Assembly: GCA_904501965.1 (NCBI GenBank)
Contig: CAJGCS010000004.1
Location: 1-21,680 of the forward strand
DNA length: 21,680 nucleotides
Source of the DNA: an uncultured Bacilli bacterium
Lineage (GTDB): Bacteria > Bacillota_I > Bacilli_A > ML615J-28 > CAG-313
Reading direction: 5' to 3'
Both the position numbers and the translations under genes were made by a program. The notes beneath the pieces were generated by a model. That model was not told where the DNA came from. It searched no databases and worked only from the letters and a program-made list of their open reading frames with translations. Shown one piece after another: positions 14,793-21,680 of the stretch. How positions within the stretch are numbered: the stretch's first letter is position 1; each line of letters begins with the position of its first letter.

Positions 14793-16065
14793 ATTCATTA
14801 CCTTCTTTATTAAATTCTTTTAATATATTCTTAACTTCTATTACTTTTTCTTCTTTTGTTTCAATATTTTTAACTTTAATTAATCCGTTATTAAGTTCGT
14901 CTTCACCTATGATTAAAACATGTTTTGCTTTAATACGATCAGATAGTTTAAATTGTGGTTTTAAATTATGATTTATATAGTCAATTTCACATTTTAAATT
15001 ATATGATCTTAAATAATTAGTAAGTCTAATACCTTCAAGCTTAGTAACTTCACCAATAGTAATAACACAAGCATCGGCTGATTCATCTAATACAGGTGCA
15101 ACACCAAGTTCATTCATAACTAAGATTAAACGTTCCATACCGGTTGCAAAACCAATTGCATCAGTATCAGGACCATCTAACTCTTTTGCAAGCCCATTAT
15201 ATCTACCACCTGCAAGTAATGTTAAACCATTAATTGGTGATGCAGGATCATCATAAATAAATTCAAATACAGTACTTGTGTAGTAATCAAGTCCTCTTAC
15301 AAGTTTTTCATCAACTTCATAGTTAATGTCTAAAGCATCAAGAGCACTAATTACACTTTTTGCATATTCTTTATCTTCTTCAATTAGATAATCCGAAATC
15401 TTTGGAGCATTTTTCATAATTTCAGTTTCTTTATCTACTTTACAGTCTAAGATTCTTAATGGATTTTTAAGAAGTCTATTTTTACAGTCTGCACACATAG
15501 AATCAATATTTTTTGTGAAATATTCAACTAGTACTTTCTCATAGTTTGCACGACTTTGTTTTGAACCAATATTATTAACAAGCACCTTTACATTTTTAAT
15601 ACCAAGTTTCTTTAAGAAACTATCTGCAAAACAAATTATATCTGCATCTAAGTAAGCAGATCCAGGTCCAAACGCTTCAACACCAAATTGTCTAAATTCA
15701 CGATATCTACCTGCTTGAGGACGTTCATATCTAAACATTGGTCCTACATAGAAATATTTAGAAAGCCCAGGATTAATATACATCTTATTTTCAACAAACC
15801 AACGTGTAACTCCAGCTGTACCTTCAGGACGAAGTGTAATACTTCTATTAGAACGATCAACAAAAGTATACATTTCTTTAGAAACGATATCACTACCTTC
15901 ACCTACACCACGTGCAAATAGTTCAGTTGCTTCAAATGTTGGTAGCATTACTTCTTTAATACCATGACTATTACAAATTTCTTTTGCAACACCTTCAATA
16001 TAACGATAAGTATTTAGTTGTTCTCCAAAATAATCTAATGTACCTTTAATTTTACTAACTTTCAT
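14776..16065 (-). CDS. hisS: Histidyl-tRNA synthetase
   Basis: 429 aa, full length. Class II synthetase charging tRNA-His. Motif 1 lies around EVMLPTFE (38-45), TLRPEGT (77-83), motif 2 FRYERPQAGRYREFRQFGVE (111-130), the HisRS-specific LVRGLDYYTS (255-264), and motif 3 FATGMERLIL (306-315). A C-terminal anticodon-binding domain follows. Cys191/Cys194/Cys208 occur in the insertion domain. ATG 16065 has AAAGAGGT (16073-16080) 7 nt upstream. It is the first gene behind the T-box leader. Confidence 0.98.
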   Translation of the reverse strand: MKVSKIKGTLDYFGEQLNTYRYIEGVAKEICNSHGIKEVMLPTFEATELFARGVGEGSDIVSKEMYTFVDRSNRSITLRPEGTAGVTRWFVENKMYINPGLSKYFYVGPMFRYERPQAGRYREFRQFGVEAFGPGSAYLDADIICFADSFLKKLGIKNVKVLVNNIGSKQSRANYEKVLVEYFTKNIDSMCADCKNRLLKNPLRILDCKVDKETEIMKNAPKISDYLIEEDKEYAKSVISALDALDINYEVDEKLVRGLDYYTSTVFEFIYDDPASPINGLTLLAGGRYNGLAKELDGPDTDAIGFATGMERLILVMNELGVAPVLDESADACVITIGEVTKLEGIRLTNYLRSYNLKCEIDYINHNLKPQFKLSDRIKAKHVLIIGEDELNNGLIKVKNIETKEEKVIEVKNILKEFNKEGNEYAYKK

Positions 16066-16080
16066 AAAAATTACCTCTTT

Positions 16081-16263
16081 CTAAAAAAAATAAGGAACTT
16101 CATATGTAAAGTAAACATAATGCTACTTACAAAATCTAAGGACGCGAGTTATCGCGCGGTGCCACCTTAGTTGAAATTCCCCTCATTAACAGATTTAACG
16201 CATACATTACGCTTCTAAAGAGTTTGTCAGACTCCGTAAACAAAGATTTTTATAAAATAAATC
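16081..16263 (-). promoter_or_regulatory. T-box riboswitch leader of hisS-aspS operon
   Basis: The minus strand carries the T-box core AAGGTGGCACCGCG (16155-16168) and the matching 3' arm CGCGTCCTT, giving the classic antiterminator (16136-16170) whose TGGC bulge pairs with uncharged tRNA 3' ends. Upstream the leader is short: only ~95 nt from the predicted start to the T-box, with one small helix (TTACG/CGTAA, 16235-16239 with 16207-16211, capped by GAGT/ACTC). No CAC/CAT His codon occurs in this 5' part; a GAC (Asp) codon lies in the 7-nt loop (16226-16228). A U8 tract (16083-16090) ends the leader 17 nt before the hisS ATG. T-box identity is confident; specifier and mode are not. Confidence 0.88.
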
Positions 16264-16269
16264 GAATTT

Positions 16270-16298
16270 ATTATACCAAAAACTTCTATTTTTATCAA
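16270..16298 (-). promoter_or_regulatory. Strong sigma-A promoter of the hisS operon
   Basis: On the minus strand, -35 TTGATA (16293-16298), exact 17-nt spacer, extended -10 TGGTATAAT (TATAAT 16270-16275). Predicted start is near 16263. A second TATAAT at 16303-16308 has no -35. Confidence 0.85.
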
Positions 16299-16332
16299 GT
16301 AAATTATACTAAATTTAATAATATATAAATAA

Positions 16333-17286
16333 CTAAATAGCAGTTACTTCTATTATAATTTCAATTACTGGTATCTTAGGTTTTACATCCGAACTTTCAC
16401 TAGAATAAGTTATATCAATTATTTCATCATTTATCCATGTAATGCTGGATGCTTTATAATAATCACCATCAATTTGAACATAATATTCATCATCAATAGT
16501 ATAAACTACATAATCAGTATCATCAAGTACTACATAAGTATAATTATATAGATGAGAATTAAGATTGTGTAATTCTTCTTTAACCTTATCATATGATTGA
16601 TATTTACCAATTTCATCTTCATCAAAATAAATTCCAGGATTTTGATAATTAAATCTGCTTCCCCATAAAAACTCAATTTTAATCACAAATTCATAATAGT
16701 TATCTATAGATTTATAATAGATATCTTCTCCGCGTTCAATATCACCATTTAAAATATAATCAATTATAATAGACATACTACCATCATATTCATTTACTAT
16801 ATAACTATATTTATCTTGATCAATTGTAAGATAGCCATTATAGAACAAATATGCAATACTTTGTGGAAGTTTGATTTTAACTTGAAAATCATCTATACTT
16901 GTATTACCTGTAATTTCTCCGGTAATATAAAGATTCATTTGTTCAAATTTATCTTCACCACATTGAATTCTACCAGTTGTATCCGTTTCTTTAGGTGTGA
17001 AATTAAATTCTAAATTATCCGTAGATACTTCAATATTATTTGGACTACTTTCACCACTATATACAGTATAGTATTTTATATTACTTATATCTAATTCATT
17101 ATCTGATACAATACCAACTTCGACATTTCCATAAGAATCAACATTAGTAGGTGTTTTTAAAAATAATGGTATTAAACAAATTGCAAGAATAATTAAACCA
17201 ATAATTATAATTGCTAAAACTAAAAATAAAGCAAGTGCTAATACTATCCCGCTAATAATTAAAAAGATTTTTACTGATTTTTTCAT
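16333..17286 (-). CDS. Membrane-anchored extracellular protein of unknown function
   Basis: 317 aa. The N-terminus has a very long hydrophobic run (~6-43), enough for one long or two short TM helices. The remainder (~45-317) is acidic, rich in Tyr/Asp/Ile with alternating strand-like patterns, and should be outside the cell as an anchored beta-rich domain. Cys105 is the only cysteine after the TM. No enzymatic motif is seen and I recognise no family. It is monocistronic: own promoter at 17324-17352 and no strong terminator before the hisS promoter. The nearest Shine-Dalgarno (AAAGGAT) is ~12 nt from ATG 17286, farther than usual. A generic secreted or envelope-stress role is conceivable but unsupported. 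Confidence 0.75.
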   Translation of the reverse strand: MKKSVKIFLIISGIVLALALFLVLAIIIIGLIILAICLIPLFLKTPTNVDSYGNVEVGIVSDNELDISNIKYYTVYSGESSPNNIEVSTDNLEFNFTPKETDTTGRIQCGEDKFEQMNLYITGEITGNTSIDDFQVKIKLPQSIAYLFYNGYLTIDQDKYSYIVNEYDGSMSIIIDYILNGDIERGEDIYYKSIDNYYEFVIKIEFLWGSRFNYQNPGIYFDEDEIGKYQSYDKVKEELHNLNSHLYNYTYVVLDDTDYVVYTIDDEYYVQIDGDYYKASSITWINDEIIDITYSSESSDVKPKIPVIEIIIEVTAI

Positions 17287-17323
17287 AACTATGTTAAGAT
17301 CCTTTGTAAAATTTATTAATCAC

Positions 17324-17352
17324 ATTATATCATATTAAATTTTTTAATTCAA
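17324..17352 (-). promoter_or_regulatory. Sigma-A promoter of the 16333-17286 gene
   Basis: On the minus strand, -35 TTGAAT (17347-17352), 17-nt spacer, extended -10 TGATATAAT (TATAAT 17324-17329), 38 nt before ATG 17286. Confidence 0.75.
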
Positions 17353-17380
17353 TAAATTTATGCCAAATATAACTTAAATT

Positions 17381-17408
17381 AAAATAAGAGAGTGGTTAAC
17401 TCTCTTAT
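17381..17408 (-). terminator. Terminator of the pot operon, containing the potD stop codon
   Basis: On the minus strand a perfect 10-bp stem, ATAAGAGAGT / ACTCTCTTAT (17399-17408 with 17384-17393), has a 5-nt loop and is followed by TTTTAATTT. The potD TAA (17405-17407) lies inside the 5' arm. Confidence 0.85.
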
Positions 17409-18847
17409 CTTTTGTTTTTTCTAAATTTACGTTTATTAAAAACTGTATAGACAATTACTAAAGCAAATATTCCTGCAACAATTACAAAGAAGCCAATAGT
17501 TACCCAAATAGGTAAATTAACTGCTTTAACACTTGCCCACATTTCAATAACTTTGTTGTTTTGAACACCGAAGTCTTGCATTATTGCACAGCGTTCAACA
17601 GTACCTAAATCAGGGTATTGCGTATATAATTGTCCACTAAGTGAAGATGTATAAATAATACCATCGCAATCTTCATCAAGAGTACCTTCAAAGAAATAAT
17701 TAAGATCATAAGGTATTAAATCTGTTGTATCAAAAGATCCATCTTCAAGCTCAACTGATTCATCATACCAATCACTTATCTCATCGAAAACTTCCTGTCC
17801 AGCTATAGCACTAGTATAACCGACCATATTCATATTTCTAACGGCATTTTCTGGTCTTGAAACATAGTCTACGAACATTTGAGCAAGAACGGTATCAGCG
17901 CCTTTTGGCATAACCCAACCATCAAACCAAATATTTGATCCTTCTTGTGGAACTGAGAATGCAAGAATCTTGTCATCTTCTTCTTCAGCTAAACTCATAG
18001 AATAAACAGCATCGCCACTCCATGCAAGTTGAATACGAATCTTACCATTGACAATGTCTGTTTTCCCACTATCTACTTCAAAACCAAATAGATTAGATTT
18101 TAAATCTTGTAAATGATCTAACACTTTATCTAGTGTTTCATCATCACAACGATTCATGATTTCATTAATTTTTGCAGTATATTCATTACTTGTAATATCA
18201 CCATTTAAATAATCAGCTCTTAAAGCTTCAAGTTCGTCTAAATAAACGTGCATTACACCAGGAATATAAGTATCTCTGATACTATCTTTTGAAGATACCA
18301 TACCTTTATACTTTGGATTCCACATAATTTCCCAAGTAGTTATTTCTTCTTCTGTAACATATTCTGGGTCGTATACAAGACCTACTGTACCCCACATGTA
18401 TCCTTTGGCATAATCAGCCATTGATCCTCCATTTGATACTGGAGTATTTTTAAATAAGTTTTGAATATATTTTGATGCATACTTATCATATGTTGGAGTT
18501 GCACCTTCTTCAAAAGGTATTAACATATCAGCTTTGATCATTCTCATGATCATATATTCAGATGGGCAAACTAAATCATATGTTGTTTTACCTGTTTTTA
18601 AAGTATTAAACATTGATTCATTTGTTTCAAATGTATCATAGATAACTTCTATTTTTTCACCATATGTTTCGTAGTAATACTCTGCAAAGTCATCTAACAT
18701 TGATGTTGCACCTTCTTCCATAGTGCCATCATCAATATAATCTTGCCAGTTATAAATACGAAGAGTTCTAACTTCTTCTTTAGTATTACATGATGTTAGG
18801 GTAAAGATTAAAACAAGTGAAAGTAAAACAAAGCTTATTCTTTTCAT
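17405..18847 (-). CDS. potD: Spermidine/putrescine-binding lipoprotein PotD with C-terminal membrane anchor
   Basis: 480 aa versus ~350 for typical PotD. It is the extracellular substrate receptor of the polyamine importer. Lipobox LTSC (Cys20). PotD signatures follow: IYNWQDYID (31-39), YDLVCPSEYM (90-99), GYMWGTVGLVYDP (149-161), AWSGDA (275-280) and WFDGWVMPKGA (307-317). Unusually, residues ~445-470 form a TM helix followed by a basic tail (KRKFRKNKR), so the protein is anchored at both ends. Extra length also comes from insertions (~40-60 and ~195-250). Its ATG overlaps the potC stop (ATGA) and has GGGAGGA upstream. Polyamine specificity follows from the operon and motifs, not proven. 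Confidence 0.93.
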   Translation of the reverse strand: MKRISFVLLSLVLIFTLTSCNTKEEVRTLRIYNWQDYIDDGTMEEGATSMLDDFAEYYYETYGEKIEVIYDTFETNESMFNTLKTGKTTYDLVCPSEYMIMRMIKADMLIPFEEGATPTYDKYASKYIQNLFKNTPVSNGGSMADYAKGYMWGTVGLVYDPEYVTEEEITTWEIMWNPKYKGMVSSKDSIRDTYIPGVMHVYLDELEALRADYLNGDITSNEYTAKINEIMNRCDDETLDKVLDHLQDLKSNLFGFEVDSGKTDIVNGKIRIQLAWSGDAVYSMSLAEEEDDKILAFSVPQEGSNIWFDGWVMPKGADTVLAQMFVDYVSRPENAVRNMNMVGYTSAIAGQEVFDEISDWYDESVELEDGSFDTTDLIPYDLNYFFEGTLDEDCDGIIYTSSLSGQLYTQYPDLGTVERCAIMQDFGVQNNKVIEMWASVKAVNLPIWVTIGFFVIVAGIFALVIVYTVFNKRKFRKNKR

Positions 18848-19761
18848 TTATTAAATCCTCCCATCTTCTTTTGTCTTTTATTATAAAAATTAACAATTAA
18901 TAAAATAATTAACGTAATAATAAAGATAATAGTTGTAAGGGCTCTAAGCATTGGAGGAAGTGCGCCTTTTTTAGCAGTAATACCATAAATGTATGTACTA
19001 AGCGTTACAAAAGAAGGATCTTTTGTAAAGGCAGTAATAATATAATCATCTAGTGATAATGTAACAGATAATAAGAAACCTGATAAAATACCTGGCATTA
19101 TTTCTGGAATAATTACTTTACGAAGCGCTTTTGCAGGTTTTGCCCCTAAATCAAGGGCAGCTTCATAAGTATTTGGATCAAGTTGTTTTAATTTTGGTGT
19201 AATACTTAGTACTACAAATGGAATTGTTAAAACAACATGACCAATAAGTAAAGTTATGAAATTAAACTGAATACCTAATGCAACAAACATAATTGTAAGT
19301 GATAAGGCAGTTACAATTTCAGGGTTAAGTACTGGAATTTGACCAACAACATCAAATACTCTTCTCATCTTTTTAGATGAATAGAAAATACCAATAGCAC
19401 CAAGTGTACCAAGAAGTGTTGAAACAATACCTGTAGTTAAAGCAACAATTACAGTATTAAAGAATGCTGTAAGAACTTCTTCATCATTAAATAAATCAAT
19501 ATATAAATCAAAACTAAAACCATTCCAGTTACCAATTAATGTTGCATTAGTAAAACTAAATAAAATTAGTATTAATATTGGTGCATACATTGAAAATAAC
19601 ATTACGTATACAAATACTTTTGCGACAGTTTTAATGATTGATTTAATTTTAGGAGAATTAAAGTTAATTTTTGTAGGTGAAACTTCTGTAATTCTTACAT
19701 CATTAATTCTTCTTTTTTTAGATAAATGCATAAATGTCATTAATAATATAAGTATTACCAT
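18844..19761 (-). CDS. potC: Spermidine/putrescine ABC transporter permease PotC
   Basis: 305 aa. A membrane component of the polyamine importer, with six TM helices from ~47 on. The cytoplasmic EAA loop that docks on PotA is at ~200-220 (EAALDLGAKPAKALRKVIIP), and SLDDYIITAF (236-245) is characteristic of PotC. The N-terminal ~45 residues, with a short hydrophobic start and a basic stretch (MHLSKKRR), are an extension over the usual ~260 aa. ATG 19761 is supported by AGAGGTGG 5 nt upstream; it overlaps potB by 7 nt. It ends in TGA within the ATGA junction with potD. Confidence 0.95.
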   Translation of the reverse strand: MVILILLMTFMHLSKKRRINDVRITEVSPTKINFNSPKIKSIIKTVAKVFVYVMLFSMYAPILILILFSFTNATLIGNWNGFSFDLYIDLFNDEEVLTAFFNTVIVALTTGIVSTLLGTLGAIGIFYSSKKMRRVFDVVGQIPVLNPEIVTALSLTIMFVALGIQFNFITLLIGHVVLTIPFVVLSITPKLKQLDPNTYEAALDLGAKPAKALRKVIIPEIMPGILSGFLLSVTLSLDDYIITAFTKDPSFVTLSTYIYGITAKKGALPPMLRALTTIIFIITLIILLIVNFYNKRQKKMGGFNK

Positions 19762-20606
19762 AAGCCACCTCTTGCATTTTCTTCTTTTTCAACGTTTCTT
19801 GTTAAGAACATTGAAACAAGAATTATAACTAACATTGTAAGTGCAAAGAAACTACCTAAATGCCACATTGCTTGATCAAAATATGTTTGAATAATATTAC
19901 CAATTAGTGCAAATTGTCTTTCACCCATTACATCACTAATAACAAATGAAGACATTGTAGGCATAAATACCATATTAGCAGCTGATATAATACCAGGCAT
20001 TGTCATTGGTATTATTGTTTTAACAAATGTTTGAACAGGAGTAGCTCCAAGATCCATTGAAGCTTCTATTAAACTTCTATTCATTTTTGTCATTGTTGAA
20101 TAAAGCGGTAGAATCGTAAATGGTAAATAGTTATAAACCATCCCTACCATAGTTGCAAAGAATGGATATTTTGCACCTGTTATATCAATACCAGTAATTT
20201 CTTTAAAACCATAGAACATCTCACGAGTTGCGGAAGTTCTTAAAACAAAGTTAATCCACATTGGCATAATAAATAAAATTACAACTAAGAAACTAAACTT
20301 GTATTCTTTTTTTGCAAGTATATAAGCAATTGGATAACCAATAAGTAAACAAATTACAGTATTTAAGAAACCTGTGAAAATACTAACGATAAATGTATTA
20401 ATATTAGAAATGTTTCCGAAAAATGATAATGCATTTTCAAATGAGATTCGATATCCTTCACCACGATAAACAAAATGAGGATTTGATTCAACATTTTCAG
20501 TAAATGCATAAATAATAATTAAAACAAGCGGTATAATTACATATAAAACTAAGAATATACCGTAAGGAATTGCAAGTAACTTACGCGAAAACTTAGGCTT
20601 TGACAT
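19755..20606 (-). CDS. potB: Spermidine/putrescine ABC transporter permease PotB
   Basis: 283 aa, the usual length. First permease of the polyamine importer, with six TM helices (first at ~11-34). The EAA loop is at 181-200 (EASMDLGATPVQTFVKTIIP). LFIMPMWINFVLRTSA (111-126) and PTMSSFVISDVMG (216-228) match PotB. ATG 20606 overlaps the end of potA by 14 nt, with AGAGG about 9 nt upstream. Order potA-potB-potC-potD matches the classical operon. Confidence 0.95.
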   Translation of the reverse strand: MSKPKFSRKLLAIPYGIFLVLYVIIPLVLIIIYAFTENVESNPHFVYRGEGYRISFENALSFFGNISNINTFIVSIFTGFLNTVICLLIGYPIAYILAKKEYKFSFLVVILFIMPMWINFVLRTSATREMFYGFKEITGIDITGAKYPFFATMVGMVYNYLPFTILPLYSTMTKMNRSLIEASMDLGATPVQTFVKTIIPMTMPGIISAANMVFMPTMSSFVISDVMGERQFALIGNIIQTYFDQAMWHLGSFFALTMLVIILVSMFLTRNVEKEENARGGLW

Positions 20607-21680
20607 ATTTTTTTGCCTCTTGTTTTAGAATAAGTTTAATAGATTCTGGTTTTACATATACACTTACTTTATCATGTTCATTCCAAGTGTATTCAGTATC
20701 TACAACAAAATCTTCATCTTCGGCAGTTCTAATAATAAGTTGGTAGTGGTCCCCTTTATAAATAAATGAAACTATTTCACCAGATACAATACCATCTTCT
20801 TCATTATCAATGATTTCAATATCTTTAAGGCCAATTATAGCTTTAACATCCGCATCAGTTAAATCGTATTTAACGCCTTTTTCATCAACTAAATATCCTT
20901 CATCATCAACATGTGAATTAGGAATAAGTTGTGTAATATCACATTCAAATGCAGCTTCACTAATGACAACACGGTTATTCTTATCAATATAAGCATCGTA
21001 ATAGTTGTTTGTAAATTCTTTTTTCATAATATGAATGTCATTTGGAGTAAGAGTAATACTTGCAAGACAATTAATCTCTAAGTTTCTTGTATCTTGAATA
21101 ATTACTTCACTTCGGCCAATCATCATAGTATATTCGTAGTGTACGCCTTTGAAAACTTTATTTACAAGTTTTCCATCAACCATACCCTCACCTGCAGCTC
21201 CGAGCTTAATATCTTCCGGTCTAACTACAACGTCTACTTTTTCATGAACCGGAAATTCATCTAAGCAGTCAAATATCTTAGTTAAGAAACGAATCTTCTT
21301 ATCACCAACCATTGTACCTTCATAAATATTACTTTCACCAATAAAGTCTGCAACAAACGCATTTTCAGGTTCATTGTAAATGTCTTCAGGTTTACCAATT
21401 TGTTGGATGCAACCATCTTTCATAACTACAACTGTATCTGACATTGTTAAAGCCTCTTCTTGATCATGTGTTACATAAATAAATGTGATACCTAGTTTTT
21501 TATGCATTTCTTTAAGTTCGATTTGCATTTCTTTACGCATTTTTAAGTCAAGTGCTCCAAGAGGTTCATCAAGTAATAAAATCTTGGGCTCATTGATAAT
21601 AGCTCTTGCAATTGCGATTCTTTGTTGTTGACCACCTGATAAAGTAGTAACATCACGATATTCGAATTCTTCTAAATCAA
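20593..21680 (-). CDS. potA: Spermidine/putrescine ABC transporter ATPase PotA, N-terminus outside window, extended C-terminus
   Basis: 361 codons visible; the frame is open past 21680, so the Walker A region is off the window. Counting from the first visible codon: ABC signature LSGGQQQR (13-20), Walker B ILLLDEP (33-39), D-loop ALD, and H-loop YVTHDQEEA with His71. A TOBE domain follows (~147-218: VVVRPEDIKLG, FKGVHYEYTMMIG, NDIHIM). Normal PotA ends soon after that DIHxM motif; here ~140 residues more follow, including an acidic stretch and a second TOBE-like unit (IVSFIYKGDHYQLIIRT ... VYVKPESIKLI). It hydrolyses ATP to power polyamine uptake. The ATG at 21540 is internal, not the start. 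Confidence 0.95.
   Translation of the reverse strand, partial: DLEEFEYRDVTTLSGGQQQRIAIARAIINEPKILLLDEPLGALDLKMRKEMQIELKEMHKKLGITFIYVTHDQEEALTMSDTVVVMKDGCIQQIGKPEDIYNEPENAFVADFIGESNIYEGTMVGDKKIRFLTKIFDCLDEFPVHEKVDVVVRPEDIKLGAAGEGMVDGKLVNKVFKGVHYEYTMMIGRSEVIIQDTRNLEINCLASITLTPNDIHIMKKEFTNNYYDAYIDKNNRVVISEAAFECDITQLIPNSHVDDEGYLVDEKGVKYDLTDADVKAIIGLKDIEIIDNEEDGIVSGEIVSFIYKGDHYQLIIRTAEDEDFVVDTEYTWNEHDKVSVYVKPESIKLILKQEAKKYVKA

Noticed and set aside
15688..15921. Plus-strand ORFs inside hisS, aspS, potA, potC and other genes
   Set aside because: They lie wholly within highly conserved genes on the opposite strand and encode no recognisable protein.
16303..16308. Second TATAAT upstream of the hisS promoter
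   Set aside because: No -35 at a workable distance, and the promoter at 16270-16298 is near consensus. It remains a candidate only if a longer leader is found experimentally.
1..21680. CRISPR arrays, tRNA/rRNA genes, insertion sequences, phage or toxin-antitoxin systems
   Set aside because: No regularly spaced repeats, cloverleaf-type genes, transposase motifs or inverted terminal repeats were seen by eye on either strand.

Overview
This window is very AT-rich (roughly 70% or more A+T by eye) and looks chromosomal. The genes are tightly packed, nearly all on the minus strand, and most have clear Shine-Dalgarno sites (AGGAGG or AGAGGTGA types) and extended -10 promoters (TGNTATAAT). Gene content and order are Firmicutes/Bacilli-like: yceD-rpmF, hisS-aspS behind a T-box, a spoVID/ysxE-like pair, a ylbL-like Lon-domain protease and potABCD. 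Compact genes, lineage-specific charged tails and biased composition suggest an uncultured, gut-type Bacilli lineage (Erysipelotrichales / RF39 / Acholeplasmatales-like). That placement is inference. UGA is used as a stop (potC, ylbL and the 7185-7370 gene), so the standard bacterial code applies, not the Mycoplasma code.

Layout: (1) 1-2636 holds two secreted carbohydrate-active enzymes in one operon: a GH5 cellulase-like lipoprotein that runs off the left edge and a membrane-anchored SASA/CE6-type esterase. (2) 2785-6270 is a broken division/cell-wall segment. rsmH and a class B penicillin-binding protein lie on the minus strand with a LacX-type aldose epimerase inserted in the opposite orientation. 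The PBP ends five residues after its KTG motif. (3) 6357-7058 is yceD-rpmF. (4) 7185-9010 has a small plus-strand membrane peptide and a spoVID/ysxE-like pair; the ysxE-like protein lacks every catalytic residue of its kinase fold. (5) 9161-16263 appears to be one transcript of eight genes behind a T-box leader: hisS, aspS, a small membrane protein, dCMP deaminase, ylbL-like protease, a four-TM protein, lspA and rluD, with overlaps of 1-17 nt or a gap of 8 nt. (6) 16333-17286 is an anchored extracellular protein of unknown function with its own strong promoter. (7) 17405-21680 is potA-potB-potC-potD, a polyamine ABC importer, with potA cut by the right edge.

Most notable: the PBP truncated at its active-site KTG; the sporulation-type pair with a pseudokinase; the T-box leader with a very short 5' domain and an unusual 3' platform feeding a functionally mixed operon; a PotA with an apparent second TOBE-like domain and a PotD with both a lipobox and a C-terminal membrane anchor. 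No tRNA, rRNA, CRISPR array, insertion sequence or phage gene was seen. No gene-free stretch exceeds 300 bases; the largest (16066-16332) is filled by the T-box leader and its promoter.
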